DNA from: Haematococcus lacustris
Lineage: Eukaryota; Chlorophyta; Chlorophyceae; Chlamydomonadales; Haematococcaceae
Assembly (NCBI GenBank): GCA_030144725.1
Contig: JASKMD010000017.1
Coordinates: 5,823,992-5,887,991 of the forward strand
Reading direction: 5' to 3'
DNA: 64,000 bases
Part shown: positions 30,701 through 42,600 of the stretch, piece after piece
Layout: each line of letters starts with the position of its first letter
How positions within the stretch are numbered: the stretch's first letter is position 1
Made by a program: the position numbers and the translations under genes
The notes under the pieces: generated by a model
The model's database searches: none
Told to the model about the DNA's origin: nothing
The model's input: the letters and a program-made list of their open reading frames with translations, nothing else

Positions 30701-33700
30701 AGCAGGGCATCAGGACCAGGAGAATGTCAGGATCAGCAGGGTGTCAAAAACAAACAGCAGAACATGCCAGGTAGGAGGCACCAGGTCCAATCAAGTAAGC
30801 CGGCATGTTGTCATGAGACCTGGTCAAACAACTGGCTTGCATGACTGCACATGTGCGCCTCAGCTTATGCAAGGAGCAGCTGCCCAACATCACCCTCCAC
30901 CCTCCCACCACACACCACACAGCATAGGGGCTGAGCGCCCTTGCAGCTGCACCCTACCTGCTTCTTCACTTCCGCCACCGCATCCTCCAGGCTGAGCGGC
31001 GGGCGCATCAGCGCTTTAACCTGCTCCAGGCTGCGCTTGCGCCCAAGCTGCAGCAGCAGCACGTAGCTGCCGCTGTCTGTCGCTTGCAAAGTGATACGGC
31101 TGCGCCCTGCAAGAGGCAGGGCGCTACTCCATGCGTGATGTCACGCAGGCAGGCCGCTGCTAACTGGTCTCATGCTGTCCTGCATGGCCATGCTTGCATG
31201 AAGTCATGCAAGCTTGCGCGCACTGCACCTGGTGGGCACAGCACGCCGATGTTGGCAGCCTCATCGCGCTGGTTGACGCCCAGCTTGAGGTGGGGCTGGC
31301 GCCCGTACACCCGGTACTGGTTCTGCCCCACCTTCAACTCAGCTCCAGTGGGCCAATGGAAGCGGAAGGGCACAGGGTCGTTCAGCTGCAGGCACAGGGC
31401 CTGTGAGCAGGCAGGCCCCTCGGTTGCAGTCAGGGACCTCTGGCATGTGGGTGACCGGGCAGGTGATGAGGCAGATGGCGGGTTAGGGTTAGGGTTTACC
31501 TTCACCCTAACCCTTACCCCAACCTAGGGCCTAGTGGCACTACACCAACAATGAAGCCCACACACTGCCCAGGCAATGGCTAATGCAGCACAGCCGCGCA
31601 GCTGACTCGGCTGCAAAGCCATTACTCGCGGCTCACATGGCCACAGCAGGCTGCCTGGGCAGCTGGGCTGGGCTGGGCTAGTGCTGATCATAGAGCAACC
31701 CCACTGACTCCTCCCCGACTGACAGCTGCTTACCTGCAGCCTGTATGCCAGGTTCTTGCGGTATTTGTCATGCTGGTCAGCTGTGGGGGTGAAGTGGCGC
31801 TCCGTGAACAGCTGCGTCTCTGTCTTGGTGCCGATCTGCAGTGCAGGTCACAGGTCACTCCTGGCCCAGAGGCCCCCTGGGCTGTGGCTGATCTGGTGCA
31901 GGAGACACCATGACCAGCAGCGGGACAGCAGCCCACACCATGGGTGCTTCCCCACTGCTGCAGCCTGCGGCAATGTGTGAGAGCCCTGGTGCTGCAGCTA
32001 CCTACGTCATTGGGCACCCTCAGGCACCCTCCGGCTCGCAGGCCGTCAAGCAGCTTAGCAGGTTCTAAATCTGTTTGACACAGCGGTTCCACACATTAAG
32101 GTGCCCAATCCAGCCACTTTTCCTCATCTCCACCTGCTGTGTGACCACCATAGCCAGCTGACTCCTACACCACGTGCTTGCCCCACACCTCCATGCTTAC
32201 TGGCAAAAATGCACAGTACATGTAGTGGAGTAACAGCAGCCTGGCTCCAGCTTGTGCTTGACTCAGCAGTGATCGACTTGGTCTAGCTCACAAGGGCCCT
32301 GCCCCTCCTGCTCCTTGCACCGCCCCAGGGAGCTCATGGCAGGCATCACTGGCAGCAGCTCCCTGACCCACCCACTCCCTGCTGCACCTACACCTGCTGC
32401 ATCTGCCGCCGCTGCTGCCCCTGGCCCCAGGCGGTGCCACTCACTGATGCATAGCGGCCTGTGGGCTTGAGCTTGGCCGGGGTCATCAGGTCAACAGCCA
32501 CTGGCTCCCAGAACGGGTCAGCCCGCTCCGCCCTGCACCGCTCACAGTGGCGACTGTCAGGCGGCCTCACAGCGCCTGGGGCCAGGGCTGGCATGCCTGC
32601 GCAGTCCGCATGCAGCCACACGCCGCACCCCGGACACTGCACCATCTCCCCCCGCTGCACTGCCTCCCCGCATATGCAGCGTATGGTGGCTTTGCCCGTC
32701 ATGCCAGGCCATGCATTGGGCGCAGGCATGGCCGGTGGCCCCGCTGAAGCTGCCAGACCTGGGGGCAGGGTGGAGGATAGCAGGCCCCCCCCAGACTCCA
32801 TGTGGGGGGGCCGGGACCCAGGGGGGCCCCCAGCACTGAACATGCGAGCCACAGCAGCCGCTGCCTGTGCTGCACGGGCGTTGGGTGCCCAGGGGGCGGC
32901 AGGGAGAGGGCCCCCAGGAGGGGCCTGCTGTGTCCCATTGGCTGGCGCAGCGTGACCCCCATTGGCCATGCGAAGCCCGGAAGCCAGGGCTGCCAGCTGG
33001 CCTGCTGTGTGTGCGCTGCCGTTGGGGAGCTGGGCGCCCAGCCCTTGGCCTGCCAAGCCCTGCCGCTCTGCTGAAGCCACCAAAGCCTCTGGGGGATAGC
33101 CGGGCTGGGCGCTGCCTGCCTGCCCAGGGGCATGGGTGCCTGGGTGCTGTGGGTGCTGCGGTGGGTGTGCTGCTTGATGGGCATGGTGGGGTGGGTGGGC
33201 ACCTGGGGGCGGAGGGGCAGCTGGCTGTGGTTGGGGGGGGTGGCTGGGTGGAGATTGGTGGGTGCCTTGGAGCCTTGCACCGTGGGGCTGAGGGTGTGAC
33301 TGCGCAGCCTGGGCTGCGGCTGAAAGTGCAGACTGCGCTGCATGGGCTCCCCAATGGCTGCGCTGCTCGTACATGGCACGGTACGCATCATCTATGAGCC
33401 TGGCCGCAAGCTCAAGCTGGGCTGCTCCGGCGCTTGCACTGCTGGATAACCTGAGGCAAGCATGGAACATGGTACATACTGGTACATACTGCAGCTGTAG
33501 TTGAGAGCTGAAAGCTGCTATAGTGGCCTCGTCCCTACTGTTGCTGATCCGCACAGAACCAGTGCTCACCCATCCGCGGGCTGTAAGACTGCCAGCAAGC
33601 GCTGCTGCAGGTCACTCTTGCGCCCTGTCTTCTTCAGCCTCAGTCCATCTAGGCATTCATGCAACTCTTTTATCCGCAAGCTGCTTACTTTTGCCTGCAA

Positions 33701-33804
33701 GTGGGTAAGAACAGTGTCCCAATGTGGCCTGCTTCACCAGCTACTTCAATCAAGCAACAAGGCATCCAATGCCTCACCCGTGCGGTTGCAACGCGGTCAG
33801 TCAT
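27050..33804 (-). CDS. SIZ1: SIZ1/PIAS-type SUMO E3 ligase
   Basis: Nine exons: 33778-33804, 33570-33694, 32445-33450, 31734-31835, 31229-31400, 30958-31106, 29331-29530, 28639-28729, 27050-28294; 3,117 nt, 1,038 aa, phases agree. Domains in plant SIZ1 order: SAP (LRIKELHECLDGLRLKKTGR, about 14-33), a long Pro/Gln/His linker, PHD with all C4HC3 ligands (CICGEAVQRG...CERC, ending ERADPFW), PINIT (387-526), SP-RING (about 545-600), and SUMO-interacting motifs DVIIIDSDSD (near 735) and DVIVIDSD at the very C-terminus. SIZ1 passes SUMO from the E2 to nuclear substrates. Three of the four expected SP-RING zinc ligands are replaced. Intron 6 holds a Fanzor copy; another lineage B copy abuts the stop codon. 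Confidence 0.9.
29680..30486 (+). mobile_element. Fanzor lineage A copy 4, internally deleted, in SIZ1 intron 6
   Basis: The lineage A 5' end (TTTGAAAGTGCGAGAGTGAG) is joined at about 29711 to the C-terminal half: SQQRDQPVRGMMWC, a TAG in the linker, WVDRVCNAALNMQRIGE (the DRD Asp is now Val), a frameshift near 30050, and the stop near 30160. The 3' tail runs to CTATCACACTG. GCTGACTAAG flanks it at 29670-29679 and 30487-30496, a clean 10-bp target duplication. It lies antisense to SIZ1. Confidence 0.8.
31481..31513. repeat. Telomere-like repeat forming a hairpin in SIZ1 intron 4
   Basis: GGTTAGGGTTAGGGTTTA is followed a few bases later by CACCCTAACCC, so the two can pair. Only two to three units each way. 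It sits between exons and has no flanking subtelomeric features. Confidence 0.6.
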
Positions 33805-34033
33805 GTGCAGAACATCCGTCAAAAGCCAGCACGTCTATAAGCTAAGCTGCAGGAGAGCAGCGGGGTTGCTGGGCTGATGCAGCGACAGCATGTAATTGAA
33901 TTGTATGCTCGTGACACTGCTTGGCACGGCTATGAGTTTTGCGGGCGTAGTAAGAATGTGAGACTTAATCGAGTTTACAAAGCTTTGTAAACTGGTCGCT
34001 GCTTGTGGACGGCCAGCGGTGGGTCACGTAGCG
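33805..34033. promoter_or_regulatory. Short divergent promoter region between SIZ1 and ClpP
   Basis: The start codons are 229 bases apart, head to head, so the two genes must share or overlap promoters. No named core element is visible. Confidence 0.55.
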
Positions 34034-34811
34034 ATGGCCCTAACTGCACAGTGCTTCGGCTCAACGGCCACCATCACGCCACGCTCCCCTTGCCGACGCT
34101 CAACCCTGCGGACTTTTGCTAGCCTATCAGGGAGCTCGCGGGGCTGGACAGAGCACGGCAGCCGGGAGAATGTGCTGAAGCCAAAGGGCTGGGATCGGCC
34201 ATGGGTGCAGCCTGTGCTGAACAATCAGCCAATTTTGGCGCCACGGACAGCCGAAATGCAAGGCGATCCCTTCGGCCTGCTGCTCCGGCAGCGGATCATT
34301 TTCATGGGCGGGGAAGTTGAGGACTTCAGCGCCGACGCCATCATCAGCCAGCTGCTGCTGCTTGACTCGCAAGACCCTACAAAGGACCTCAAGATCTTTA
34401 TCAATTCACCAGGCAGGGCTTGGCACAGCTTGCCCACCCAGTCTGTGCTAACCCATGTGGGGCTTACACACTGGTCAGCTCCTCGTTGCTTGCAGGTGGC
34501 TCTGTCACAGCAGGCATGGGCATCTATGATGCAATGCTCCTATGCCGGGCAGATGTGCAAACCTACTGTTTTGGCTTGGCAGCCTCTATGGGTGCCTTCC
34601 TCCTGGGGGCGGGCAAGAAAGGGAAGCGGTACAGCATGCCAAACTCTCGCATCATGATTCACCAGCCTTTGGGCGGTGCCAGTGGGCAAGCAGTGGACAT
34701 TGAAATCCAGGTGTGCTTGACTGGCAGACCCACTAGACTGACAGCTTTATATGAACCCGGCTGGCTACATGCAGAGACGAGTTGCGACGCCAGCTGCTAG
34801 CAAATGAGGTT

Positions 34812-34849
<38 letters not shown>

Positions 34850-36230
34850 GCAGCAGCACAAGTGGCACTGACACACAGCAGCATGGGCCAGGTGGTGAGC
34901 TGGGTGCGGTGATGGCTCATGGAGACTGGAGTCAAAGTTATGGTCATGCCTTTGTATTGCATGGCACTGCAGGCCAAGGAGATCATGTACCACAAGGCTA
35001 ACCTGAACCGCATTATGGCAGATTGCACGGTGAGTTCCTGGAGGCAGCACAGCAAAGGTAGCAGGATTGGGTCGCCAGGGTGCCTGACATGAGCTGCTCC
35101 TGAAGCTGAGGCTGCTCTGTGTGTCATCACACATGTCATGTGGCAGTTGACATGGCACCGAGCTTCAGTGTGATATGAGCACATCATGTAGGAAGGTTAC
35201 ACCAGCCACTTCTTGGGCAGAGTTCTGTAATCCAGGCTATGGATGTTTTGCCTCCTATAGCTGCATGCCCTAGTTAGTGTCTTGCCAGTTGCCCCTTTGC
35301 TCCTGCATTTCAGCCTCAGCCTCAGCTGCTGCCCTGCCCAACTCACTCCTGGTGTTGCTGCTTGGTGCGCCTTGCTGATGGCTTAGGGCCAGCCACTGAA
35401 GAAGATTGAGGAGGACACAGACCGTGACCGCTACATGTCACCGCTGGAGGCCAAGGAGTATGGCATCATAGACCACATCATTGGTGGCCCAGAGGCGGTG
35501 TTCGAGGTGTCAGGCTCCACACGCCGCTTCCCCAAGGTCAGTGCACTGTCTGGCAGCGAGCGCTGGCTAGCATGGGAGCAGACAGGCTGCACCTGTGACC
35601 ATGCAACCATGCAGCTGTGGGGTTAGCAGGATTGAGCCGCCGCCCTGATTGGGCCATCATACCTGCACTCAGCTGGCTTGCTGTGTCGTCATGATCATCT
35701 GGTGTCTCATACCTTTGCATACCAGTTGTCACACTGTCACAAAGCAATGCTTGTGCTGATGCCATGGGGCCCAGTGCACATGGTGGCGTGAGCACAGGTG
35801 AAGGAGGAGCATGTCACCGACTACAACGACATGAACAAGCGCAGCATCATGGACGGGGACCCCTTCCTGGTCACCACACCTTCTTGGAGGTTCAGGAGCG
35901 TAGAGACTGAGCCGTACATGCCCAGCCAGGCACCAGGTCGGTGGCAGGTTAGGTCAGCAAAGCATTATGTTGGTGTAAAAAGGGGCAGCTCAGTGCACCT
36001 TAACATTGTTTGGAATGCCATCTAAGGGGGTGCCACTTAATCTTGCAGGCACTCCATGGTTCAAAGTCAAGAAGATCAGCAAGGAGCAGTACAAGGAGAT
36101 GATGGAGCAGTCTAGCGAGCTTGCCGATGAGCCTGACAGCTCGCCCGATGCATTGCCTGAGGATGCGACGGAGAAGCCAGTACCGAGGACGCGCAATGCG
36201 CGCGACAAGATCGACAGCGCACTAGCCTAG
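34034..36230 (+). CDS. CLPP: Plastid ClpP protease catalytic subunit with C-terminal extension
   Basis: Six exons: 34034-34412, 34496-34710, 34973-35029, 35387-35536, 35798-35936, 36049-36230; 1,122 nt, 373 aa, phases agree. The first ~50 residues are rich in Ser, Thr and Arg with few acids, as in chloroplast transit peptides. The ClpP fold is complete: FINSPGGSVTAG, catalytic Ser157 in LAASMGAF, His182 in MIHQPLGG, and a probable Asp227 in IEEDTDRDR, so this is an active P-type and not an R-type subunit. In plastids ClpP and ClpR rings degrade proteins delivered by ClpC. About 105 residues follow the protease domain, an acidic extension as found in some algal ClpP proteins. Intron 1 uses a GC donor (CAG|GCAGGG). 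Confidence 0.93.
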
Positions 36231-36464
36231 GGCCTGCCTTTTCTGGACACGGCGATGGTGTTGCTAACACTGTTTTCACGCTACTGACACGCAATGAACG
36301 AGAAACCGGTTGCAACAATTGCTTTGACAATTGGCAATAATGAAGTATGCGAGTGTGCACGCAAAGCAATGCACAACAGCCGATGTAGTTATGTGCCAGG
36401 TCACATCGTGTTCTTGCGCCGGCGTCCCAAACTGCACCGGCGTCAACGCTAAGGCAGAATTGCA

Positions 36465-36469
36465 TGTAA
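36465..36469 (+). terminator. Candidate TGTAA polyadenylation signal of ClpP
   Basis: TGTAAC lies 235 nt past the ClpP stop. TGTAA is the usual polyadenylation signal in chlorophyte nuclear genes. A further TGTAA occurs near 36485, so the exact site is open. Confidence 0.45.
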
Positions 36470-36689
36470 CAGTACGTAATTGCATGTAATTACGCGCGTA
36501 ACTTTGTGTCTTTGTGGTTACATGTAGATGTGTAACAATGCATTTACAGGCCGATTCGTATGTAATTACACGGCGTAAGTAACTTTGTAACTTTGTAATT
36601 CTGCATCATTAATACTAGCCTGACGCTACACACGTGTATGAGCTGAAAATGTTCCGCATGACATGACACATTTACTTCGCATTTTGCAG

Positions 36690-37723
36690 GCCGGATGACC
36701 AGGACAAGTTAGCCGCGCAGAGCATTCGCCGCTGTGCCGTCGCCCGAGGGAAACGCCCCACTGAGCTGTACCGCTGAGCGTCAGGGCCTCCCAACCCCCT
36801 TGAAAAGGGGGTGTGTCCGTTTCACGCGGTTTATTTCTCGTACAGTTTGCGGATTGATCAACGAAGCACATCAGTATGTAGAGGGCTCGCTTGGCTACAT
36901 GGAACGGCTGTCCTGAGCGTCCATGACTATGTATATGATGCACTGCTTAGGCGTGAACCCGGCCTATGTTTTGTGGGCAGATATCACCATGCACGCCTCC
37001 TCCACCCTCGACCTTCTTAATGACGCCGTGATGAAGCAAACCCAAGTATGTTTGCAGGCGCGCTTTGTGTTGCGATGGCCGAAATCGCGAGTTTGAAACC
37101 TAAGATGCTGGAATGCTTCTTTAACGCACCCACACCACTGCTGATGCTGCGTCTAGAACAGCCGCATATTTCTTAACATCTATTAGCTTTCACTCGTCAC
37201 TTGTGTCGCTCGCGCTGTCAAGCGAGAGACGGAGTGGTTGTATGCTGTAGCGGTTCATCTAGACACTAGGTGCACCCTTCACTTCTTGTTACAGTAGACT
37301 ATGTGGCCTGATAGTCAAACTGACCGCGGGACTCTTCATACTTGAGCCTTTTCTGCTCGTTCCCCTGGTTATGTGCTTTGTTCGTTGCAGCTAGAGCATA
37401 TGCGTAGGTGCGAAGCCTTCGTTGTGTCGCTACATCGTTTTGGGACATCACCACCGAGACATGTGCTTCGGTCCACGGTGCCATGACCTGCTGCACTCCC
37501 TCGCACCTCGCCATGCCAAAACATCAGAGTTGGGAGGCCCTGACTGAGCGTAACACCGCTGAGCTAAGCACCGCTGAGCTGAGCATGACAATCCCAACAA
37601 TAACAAACATCAAACCCCTCGCAAAGGGGATGTGTGTGGGTTGTAGCTACTAGGCGAGCTCTAGCTACAAGCACACACACCAGAATGGCTGAGTTGAAAT
37701 GGGCATTAGGCACACTTGCAGTA
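36690..37723 (+). pseudogene. Fanzor lineage C copy 3, split by a MITE
   Basis: After an intron tail (CATGACATGACACA..., shared with copy 1) ending TTTTGCAG, the frame reads DDQDKLAAQSIRRCAV and on to RPTELYR then stop. The RuvC-III DRD has become DQD. At 36782 the sequence is interrupted by a hAT-like MITE, and from about 37551 the diverged lineage C tail continues (AAACCCCTCGCAAAGGGGAT). A second MITE follows at 37724. Confidence 0.68.
36782..37550. mobile_element. hAT-like non-autonomous element (about 770 bp)
   Basis: It begins TCAGGGCCTCCCAAC and ends with the reverse complement GTTGGGAGGCCCTGA. CTGAGCG is repeated directly outside both ends. Terminal CAGGG and a 7-8 bp duplication are typical of hAT elements. 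No transposase is readable inside. The left end recurs at 22731. Confidence 0.72.
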
Positions 37724-38411
37724 GGTCACCCCCGCCATTGGCTGCACCCCTGATAACATCTTACTGGTTTTTCACAGTTTTACAGCGATTCTTGAGCAGG
37801 GCGGTGCAGCTCATCAGTGCGAAGCTGGCGGGCTGCTCGGGCTGATGTGCACCTTTGCCGGGGTCGGCGGGCTCAAACACTCGAATTTTCAAACATAGGC
37901 CTTTTTTGCTGTCCAGTTAACAGCCCAACCAGGATGTCAAATGAAGAACTGCAAGTTCTGTTCGATTATTTGTGTGGGATATTAACGATTCTATGAGACA
38001 GAAACGCGTTACCTTCAAGTGTGGGCCGTTTCATGTGTGGGCGGTCAACACAGTTAACAGCTCATTTTCTACATATTTTTGACCCATTTTTGCTGCGCGT
38101 GGTTGCTCGTGAGCCACAGGCATCAATGTAAGAAGTATCTTGTGCAACCTGAAAAGTTGCGATGTCCAGTCCAAATGCGAAATTCACGTCGAGATGGGTC
38201 CAGGCTACCTATACCAGTCGCTTAGATTGCCTGCGAGGCTTCAGAACACGTCGCGTGTTGGCGGCCAGCCACCCGGCAAACCGCTGGGGCTGGCTGCACT
38301 CTAGTCAGGCCATCGCCAGCTCATCGCACCAGTCGGCGACCTCATCCGTGCAGAAATGAGTTAGATGTTATCTCTTGAGCCATGGGGGTGCAGCCAATGG
38401 CGGGGGTGACC
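37724..38411. mobile_element. MITE of 688 bp with 27-bp terminal inverted repeats
   Basis: The ends are perfect inverted repeats over 27 bp (GGTCACCCCCGCCATTGGCT...), and GATAACATCT pairs again just inside after a 12-base offset. AGTA is present on both sides. The paralogous sequence at 5487-5500 (GCAGTAGCC) is the empty site and has a single AGTA, which fixes the boundaries and a 4-bp (or 5-bp) duplication. No coding capacity. Confidence 0.85.
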
Positions 38412-38489
38412 AGTAGCCTTTACAACAGCGATCTCGCAGCCTGTGTTTGATTACAACTCATGCTTTGTTTTGGTGCAGCATGAGGGCTG

Positions 38490-38567
38490 TAGGAATCTTT
38501 GGCTACAGTTAGGAATCTTTGGCTACAGTGTAGGGATCTTTGGTTACAGTGTAGGGATCTTTGGCTC
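38490..38567 (+). repeat. Tandem repeat, four units of about 20 bp
   Basis: Units of the type TAGGAATCTTTGGCTACAGT, the last truncated. It lies about 320 bases upstream of the VFL1-like start codon. Confidence 0.75.
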
Positions 38568-38887
38568 TGTGCTAACTTACATGGCATGAGTATGGCATGA
38601 GCAACATATACTTGAATACATGTTGCCACTGGCAAGTAATACCTGTGAATGTGCTGGCGACACTCCCTTAGTGCTGCGATGCGTGTCGTGCTCTGTATCT
38701 AGGCAGCATGTTTTCATCAAAACTTTACATCCCACTTTCAAAAGTACAAATATACAGGCGACATCCTGCGCCACATACACCCACGCGCAGCAGGCAGGGT
38801 CTTGTGTAGGGGCATCTCTCATACCACGCGGTTCGCCAATTGATAATGCGATGGTGGTAGCAGAAGGACCAGCGGTCCTGCACACGA
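38568..38887 (+). promoter_or_regulatory. Upstream region of the VFL1-like gene
   Basis: About 320 bases with no supportable exon; would hold the 5' UTR and promoter of the following gene. Confidence 0.35.
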
Positions 38888-39630
38888 ATGGCTGATCGTT
38901 CGGTCTCACGCATTGGCCAAGGCTTGGTTAGCTGCTTCCAGGTGCCTGAGCTGCAACAGCGCCTGCCAGGCATAAAGAGTGTGTGCCTCCATGCGAACAA
39001 CATTTCCAGCACAGAGGGCTTGGAGCAGTGCACATCCCTGGTGGAGCTGAACTTGTCATCCAATGCTATAGCCCATGTGGCAGGCCTGTCCAGCCTGGTC
39101 AGCCTGACATCCCTGAACCTGGCAAGCAACCGCCTAGCTGGGACGCTAGGCAACCTCCACGGTTTGACCAACCTGGTGCACCTAAATCTTGCGTACAACA
39201 GCCTCACCAGTTTGCAAGGCCTGACTCCGCTGTCAGGCCCAGGCAGCAGGCTGCGCATACTAAACATCAAGAGCAACCTGCTGGCTGGCTTGCAGCCCTG
39301 CGCCGTGCTGGCGGCCTGCGTTGCCCTGAGGGAGCTGTCAGTAGCTGGAAACCCCTTGTGCCAGCTCAGCAACTACCGGCAAGCACTGCTGAGCGTGCTG
39401 CCACAAGTCAGCCAGCTGGACAACATGTCGAGTGCACAGGCCATGACCACTATCTTTGATGTGCATGAGGTGCAGCAGTCAGCAGCTGTGCAGCTGCAGA
39501 CGTTTGAAGTGGCAGGGACAGGGGCGGCAGCAGTGCAGCCAGGCAGCCTGCAGCAGCAGCAGCAGCCCGCTCAGGCTCTGCACACACCCCACATCAATGC
39601 GGCCATGGCAGGCATGCACAAGCGCCAGAC

Positions 39631-39666
<36 letters not shown>

Positions 39667-42600
39667 CGGCACTGGGGCCAGCACAGGGGCGGACATGCAC
39701 ACTGCCCCCTGGCAGACATCACCTACTCGGCTCAGATCACAGCAGCAGCAGCAGCAGCAGCAGCTGTGGTCCTCGGCCCCACTGCCTTCCCAGCATGAGC
39801 AGCAGCAGCAGCTGGGCCCCACCCCACCCTCGGGCATCAGTGCCAGTCAGCGCCAGCCCACCAACCCCATGAACATGAACGCCTCACGCCGCCCAGCCGG
39901 CCCCCCACGAGGCCCAGGGCAGGGGGGGCCTGCCCCGGGCCCAGGGGGCGAGACAGCAGCCTGGGACCAGACTACCTGGACTGGGCCCACAGCCGGTGGC
40001 CAGTGGCAGCAGCAGCAGCAGCGGGTGGGGCCCGGCACTGCGACCCTGGTGCGCAAGGTGTACTTGGTGGATGCGGCGGTGCAGACAGGGCAGCTGGAGG
40101 AGCAGGCGCTGCGTGCCCTAAAGGCAGAGTGTGAGCAGCTGCGCAAACAGCTGGTGGCCCTGGCAGGTGGGACAGCTGCCTGCTTGCATCAACACCTCTG
40201 GGTGCATCCGCTGGCAGCAGCTCTGGCATGTGCACAGGGACAGAGGGTGCTGCTGCTTTGCAGGGCCCCACTGCTCCTGCTGCTGATGCAGCCACTGCTG
40301 ATTGCGTTGCTGCTGTTGCTGTGAGTGGTGATGGCAGTGGTGTTGGAGGCTGTCGCTGCTCACAGCCCTGTGCCCTGGGCCTGCTCCTGGCCCCGCTGCT
40401 GGCCCTGATAATAGCGCAGAGGAGCTCCGGGTCCGCAGTGAAGAGAGCAGCGCAGCCCAACAGCGCATGGCCGCCGCCGTGGCTGCTGCTGAAGACGAGG
40501 CGCATCGCAGGGTGGAGGAGGGCTACAAGGAGGCTGCCCAGGCTGTGTCCCGCGCTCTGTGGGTGGAAGGTGGCCAGTGGGAAGGGGACAGCAGGCAGCG
40601 GGGAGCCATGACTCCAGGCAGGTCTAAGGGTCAACTGCTTGTGCTTGTATCTGACTTGTGCCTCACTGCCTGCCAGCATTGCCCAACATCTGCTGGCCTC
40701 CAGCCGTGGCCCAGCTCAAGCTGAGCTGTGGTCCTTGGCATTGCTATCACCTGCAGCTCAGAGGCTGAGGCTGCACGCCGTGCTGCCAGCGAGGCACAGG
40801 AGAAGGCAGGTCAGCTGATGCGGCAGGAGGAAGCTGCCAAGAGCAGGATATCAGTCTTGGATGAACAGCTGCACAGGTAAGCACAGCCAGGAGCAGCGTC
40901 ATCAGCCAGCATGCGGCGTTGCGCAGCAGTGTTGCCAGCCAGCACACGCAAGCAAGCGGCAGCACGGCAAGGTCGGATCGACACGCGCACAGAACCCGAG
41001 TGAGCATTCGATGTCGGCATCGCGTGGTTGGCGTTGCAGGGTTCGTGACGAAGCTCGGGCGACCGCTGAGGCGAGCCTGGCCGAGGCTCGCCGCGCTGCT
41101 GCCGCACTAGAGGAAGACAGGCGTCGGGCACAGGAGTCCGAGAAGGCGCTGGCCGACAAGCTGCAGGCCGCGATGGCGGATGCGTCAGCAGCACGGGCGG
41201 CGGTTGCCGCAGCGGAGCAGCGCGTTAGTGCCATGGAGGCCGCCGTGCAGCAGAGCAACGCGGTGGCGGTGGGCATGACGACCCAGATTGCGCAGACAAT
41301 GGCAGACGCAACCGCTCAGGTACCGCTGCCAGTTCCGGGCCCGCCCGGCGCGCATCTAGGCGAGCAAAAAGGAAAACAAGATTCGACGCCGTGTGCGCGT
41401 GCATGCAAGACCACATTGCACGTCAGAAGTCACAATCAGCCATGGCAGTCGCACCACATGTGCTCCCTCACATTTCGCGCTGGCAGTCACAATTCACGGA
41501 GCCGCTTCCCTTGATGAGGGGTTGGTGCGGGTGTGGGGTCATGCACCCAGGTGGACAGCCTGAAGGCCAAGCTGGCTGTCGCAGAGCAGGGCCTGCAGGA
41601 AGCTGGGCGGAGGGAGGTGGAGCTGACCGCCCAGATCAGTGTGCTCAGCAGCAGCCTGGGTGCCCAGCAGCAGCAGCACAGCAAGGTGCGGGCAATTCTC
41701 ATCAACTCAGCCACCACCAGCCTAACACATGCGCCAACAGGATATTGCCCTGTGTCATCATGCCGTTCTTGTTTGTCAGTGCATAACGCCTCCTTCTCCC
41801 TCATTTCCTCACAAGCTTGGTGGCTGCTTTGCCTAGCCACATTGCGACACAAAGACCTGTGCCAGCTAGTGCACCAAGCGCTTTGACCAGTGTACTGGGA
41901 TGCGTGCTTGTGTGCCAATCACAGCACTAGCCGGGCGTGGGCTCCTGCGTCCCATGGTAGGCTGAGGGGTGAGCCACTGCCCTCTTGGCTCTGCCCCTCA
42001 CGCCCCAGCCCAGCCAGAGCTAAGCATGCTCTGAAGCAGGAAGTGTTCTGCACCTGCCCAGTAGTGCAGGTTGCTTGCTGGCATCATAGCTCACGTGTAA
42101 GGTGCACACATTACTCCATGTCCCTGGCCCTGACCTCTATCTGTATCCAGCGTCTGCCTGCCTGCTTGCCTGCCTGCCTTCCTGCAGGATGTGCAAGCAA
42201 TCAAGCAGGCAGCCGCTGAGGAGCTGCGCGTGGCACTGGCCGCAGAGGCTGCCGTCGCAGAGGAGCGGGGCAAAGCAGCAGCGAGTGCCATCGCCGCCCA
42301 AGAGCGCAGCGTGCTGCAGGAGCAGCTGAACTTCCTAAAAGTACAGCTGCAGTTCGCGCTGAAGGCGAGTGCTGCGCAGCCTTGTCAACTGCAGCCTCTC
42401 GCTCCATGTCCCCCCCCTAAATGCCTGTAGCCCCCGCGCATTGAAACGCCGTAGGAGGGGGAGCGAGAGAGCAGCGGGCTGCAGGAAGCAGCCAGTGCAG
42501 CTCGCGCGGAGTTGCTGGAGGTGCAGGCGGCACTGCGGGCCGCGACCGTCAAGCAGCGCGAGCACGAGAGCTTAGTCGCGGACCTGAGCACCGTGGTTGG

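Noticed and set aside
31481..31513. A true chromosome end or fusion point
   Set aside because: Only a few units in an intron with intact exons of one gene on both sides.
38888..40324. A 478-residue LRR protein ending at 40322
   Set aside because: The frame runs on into intron 1; splicing at 40166 to 40366 keeps phase and continues the coiled coil.
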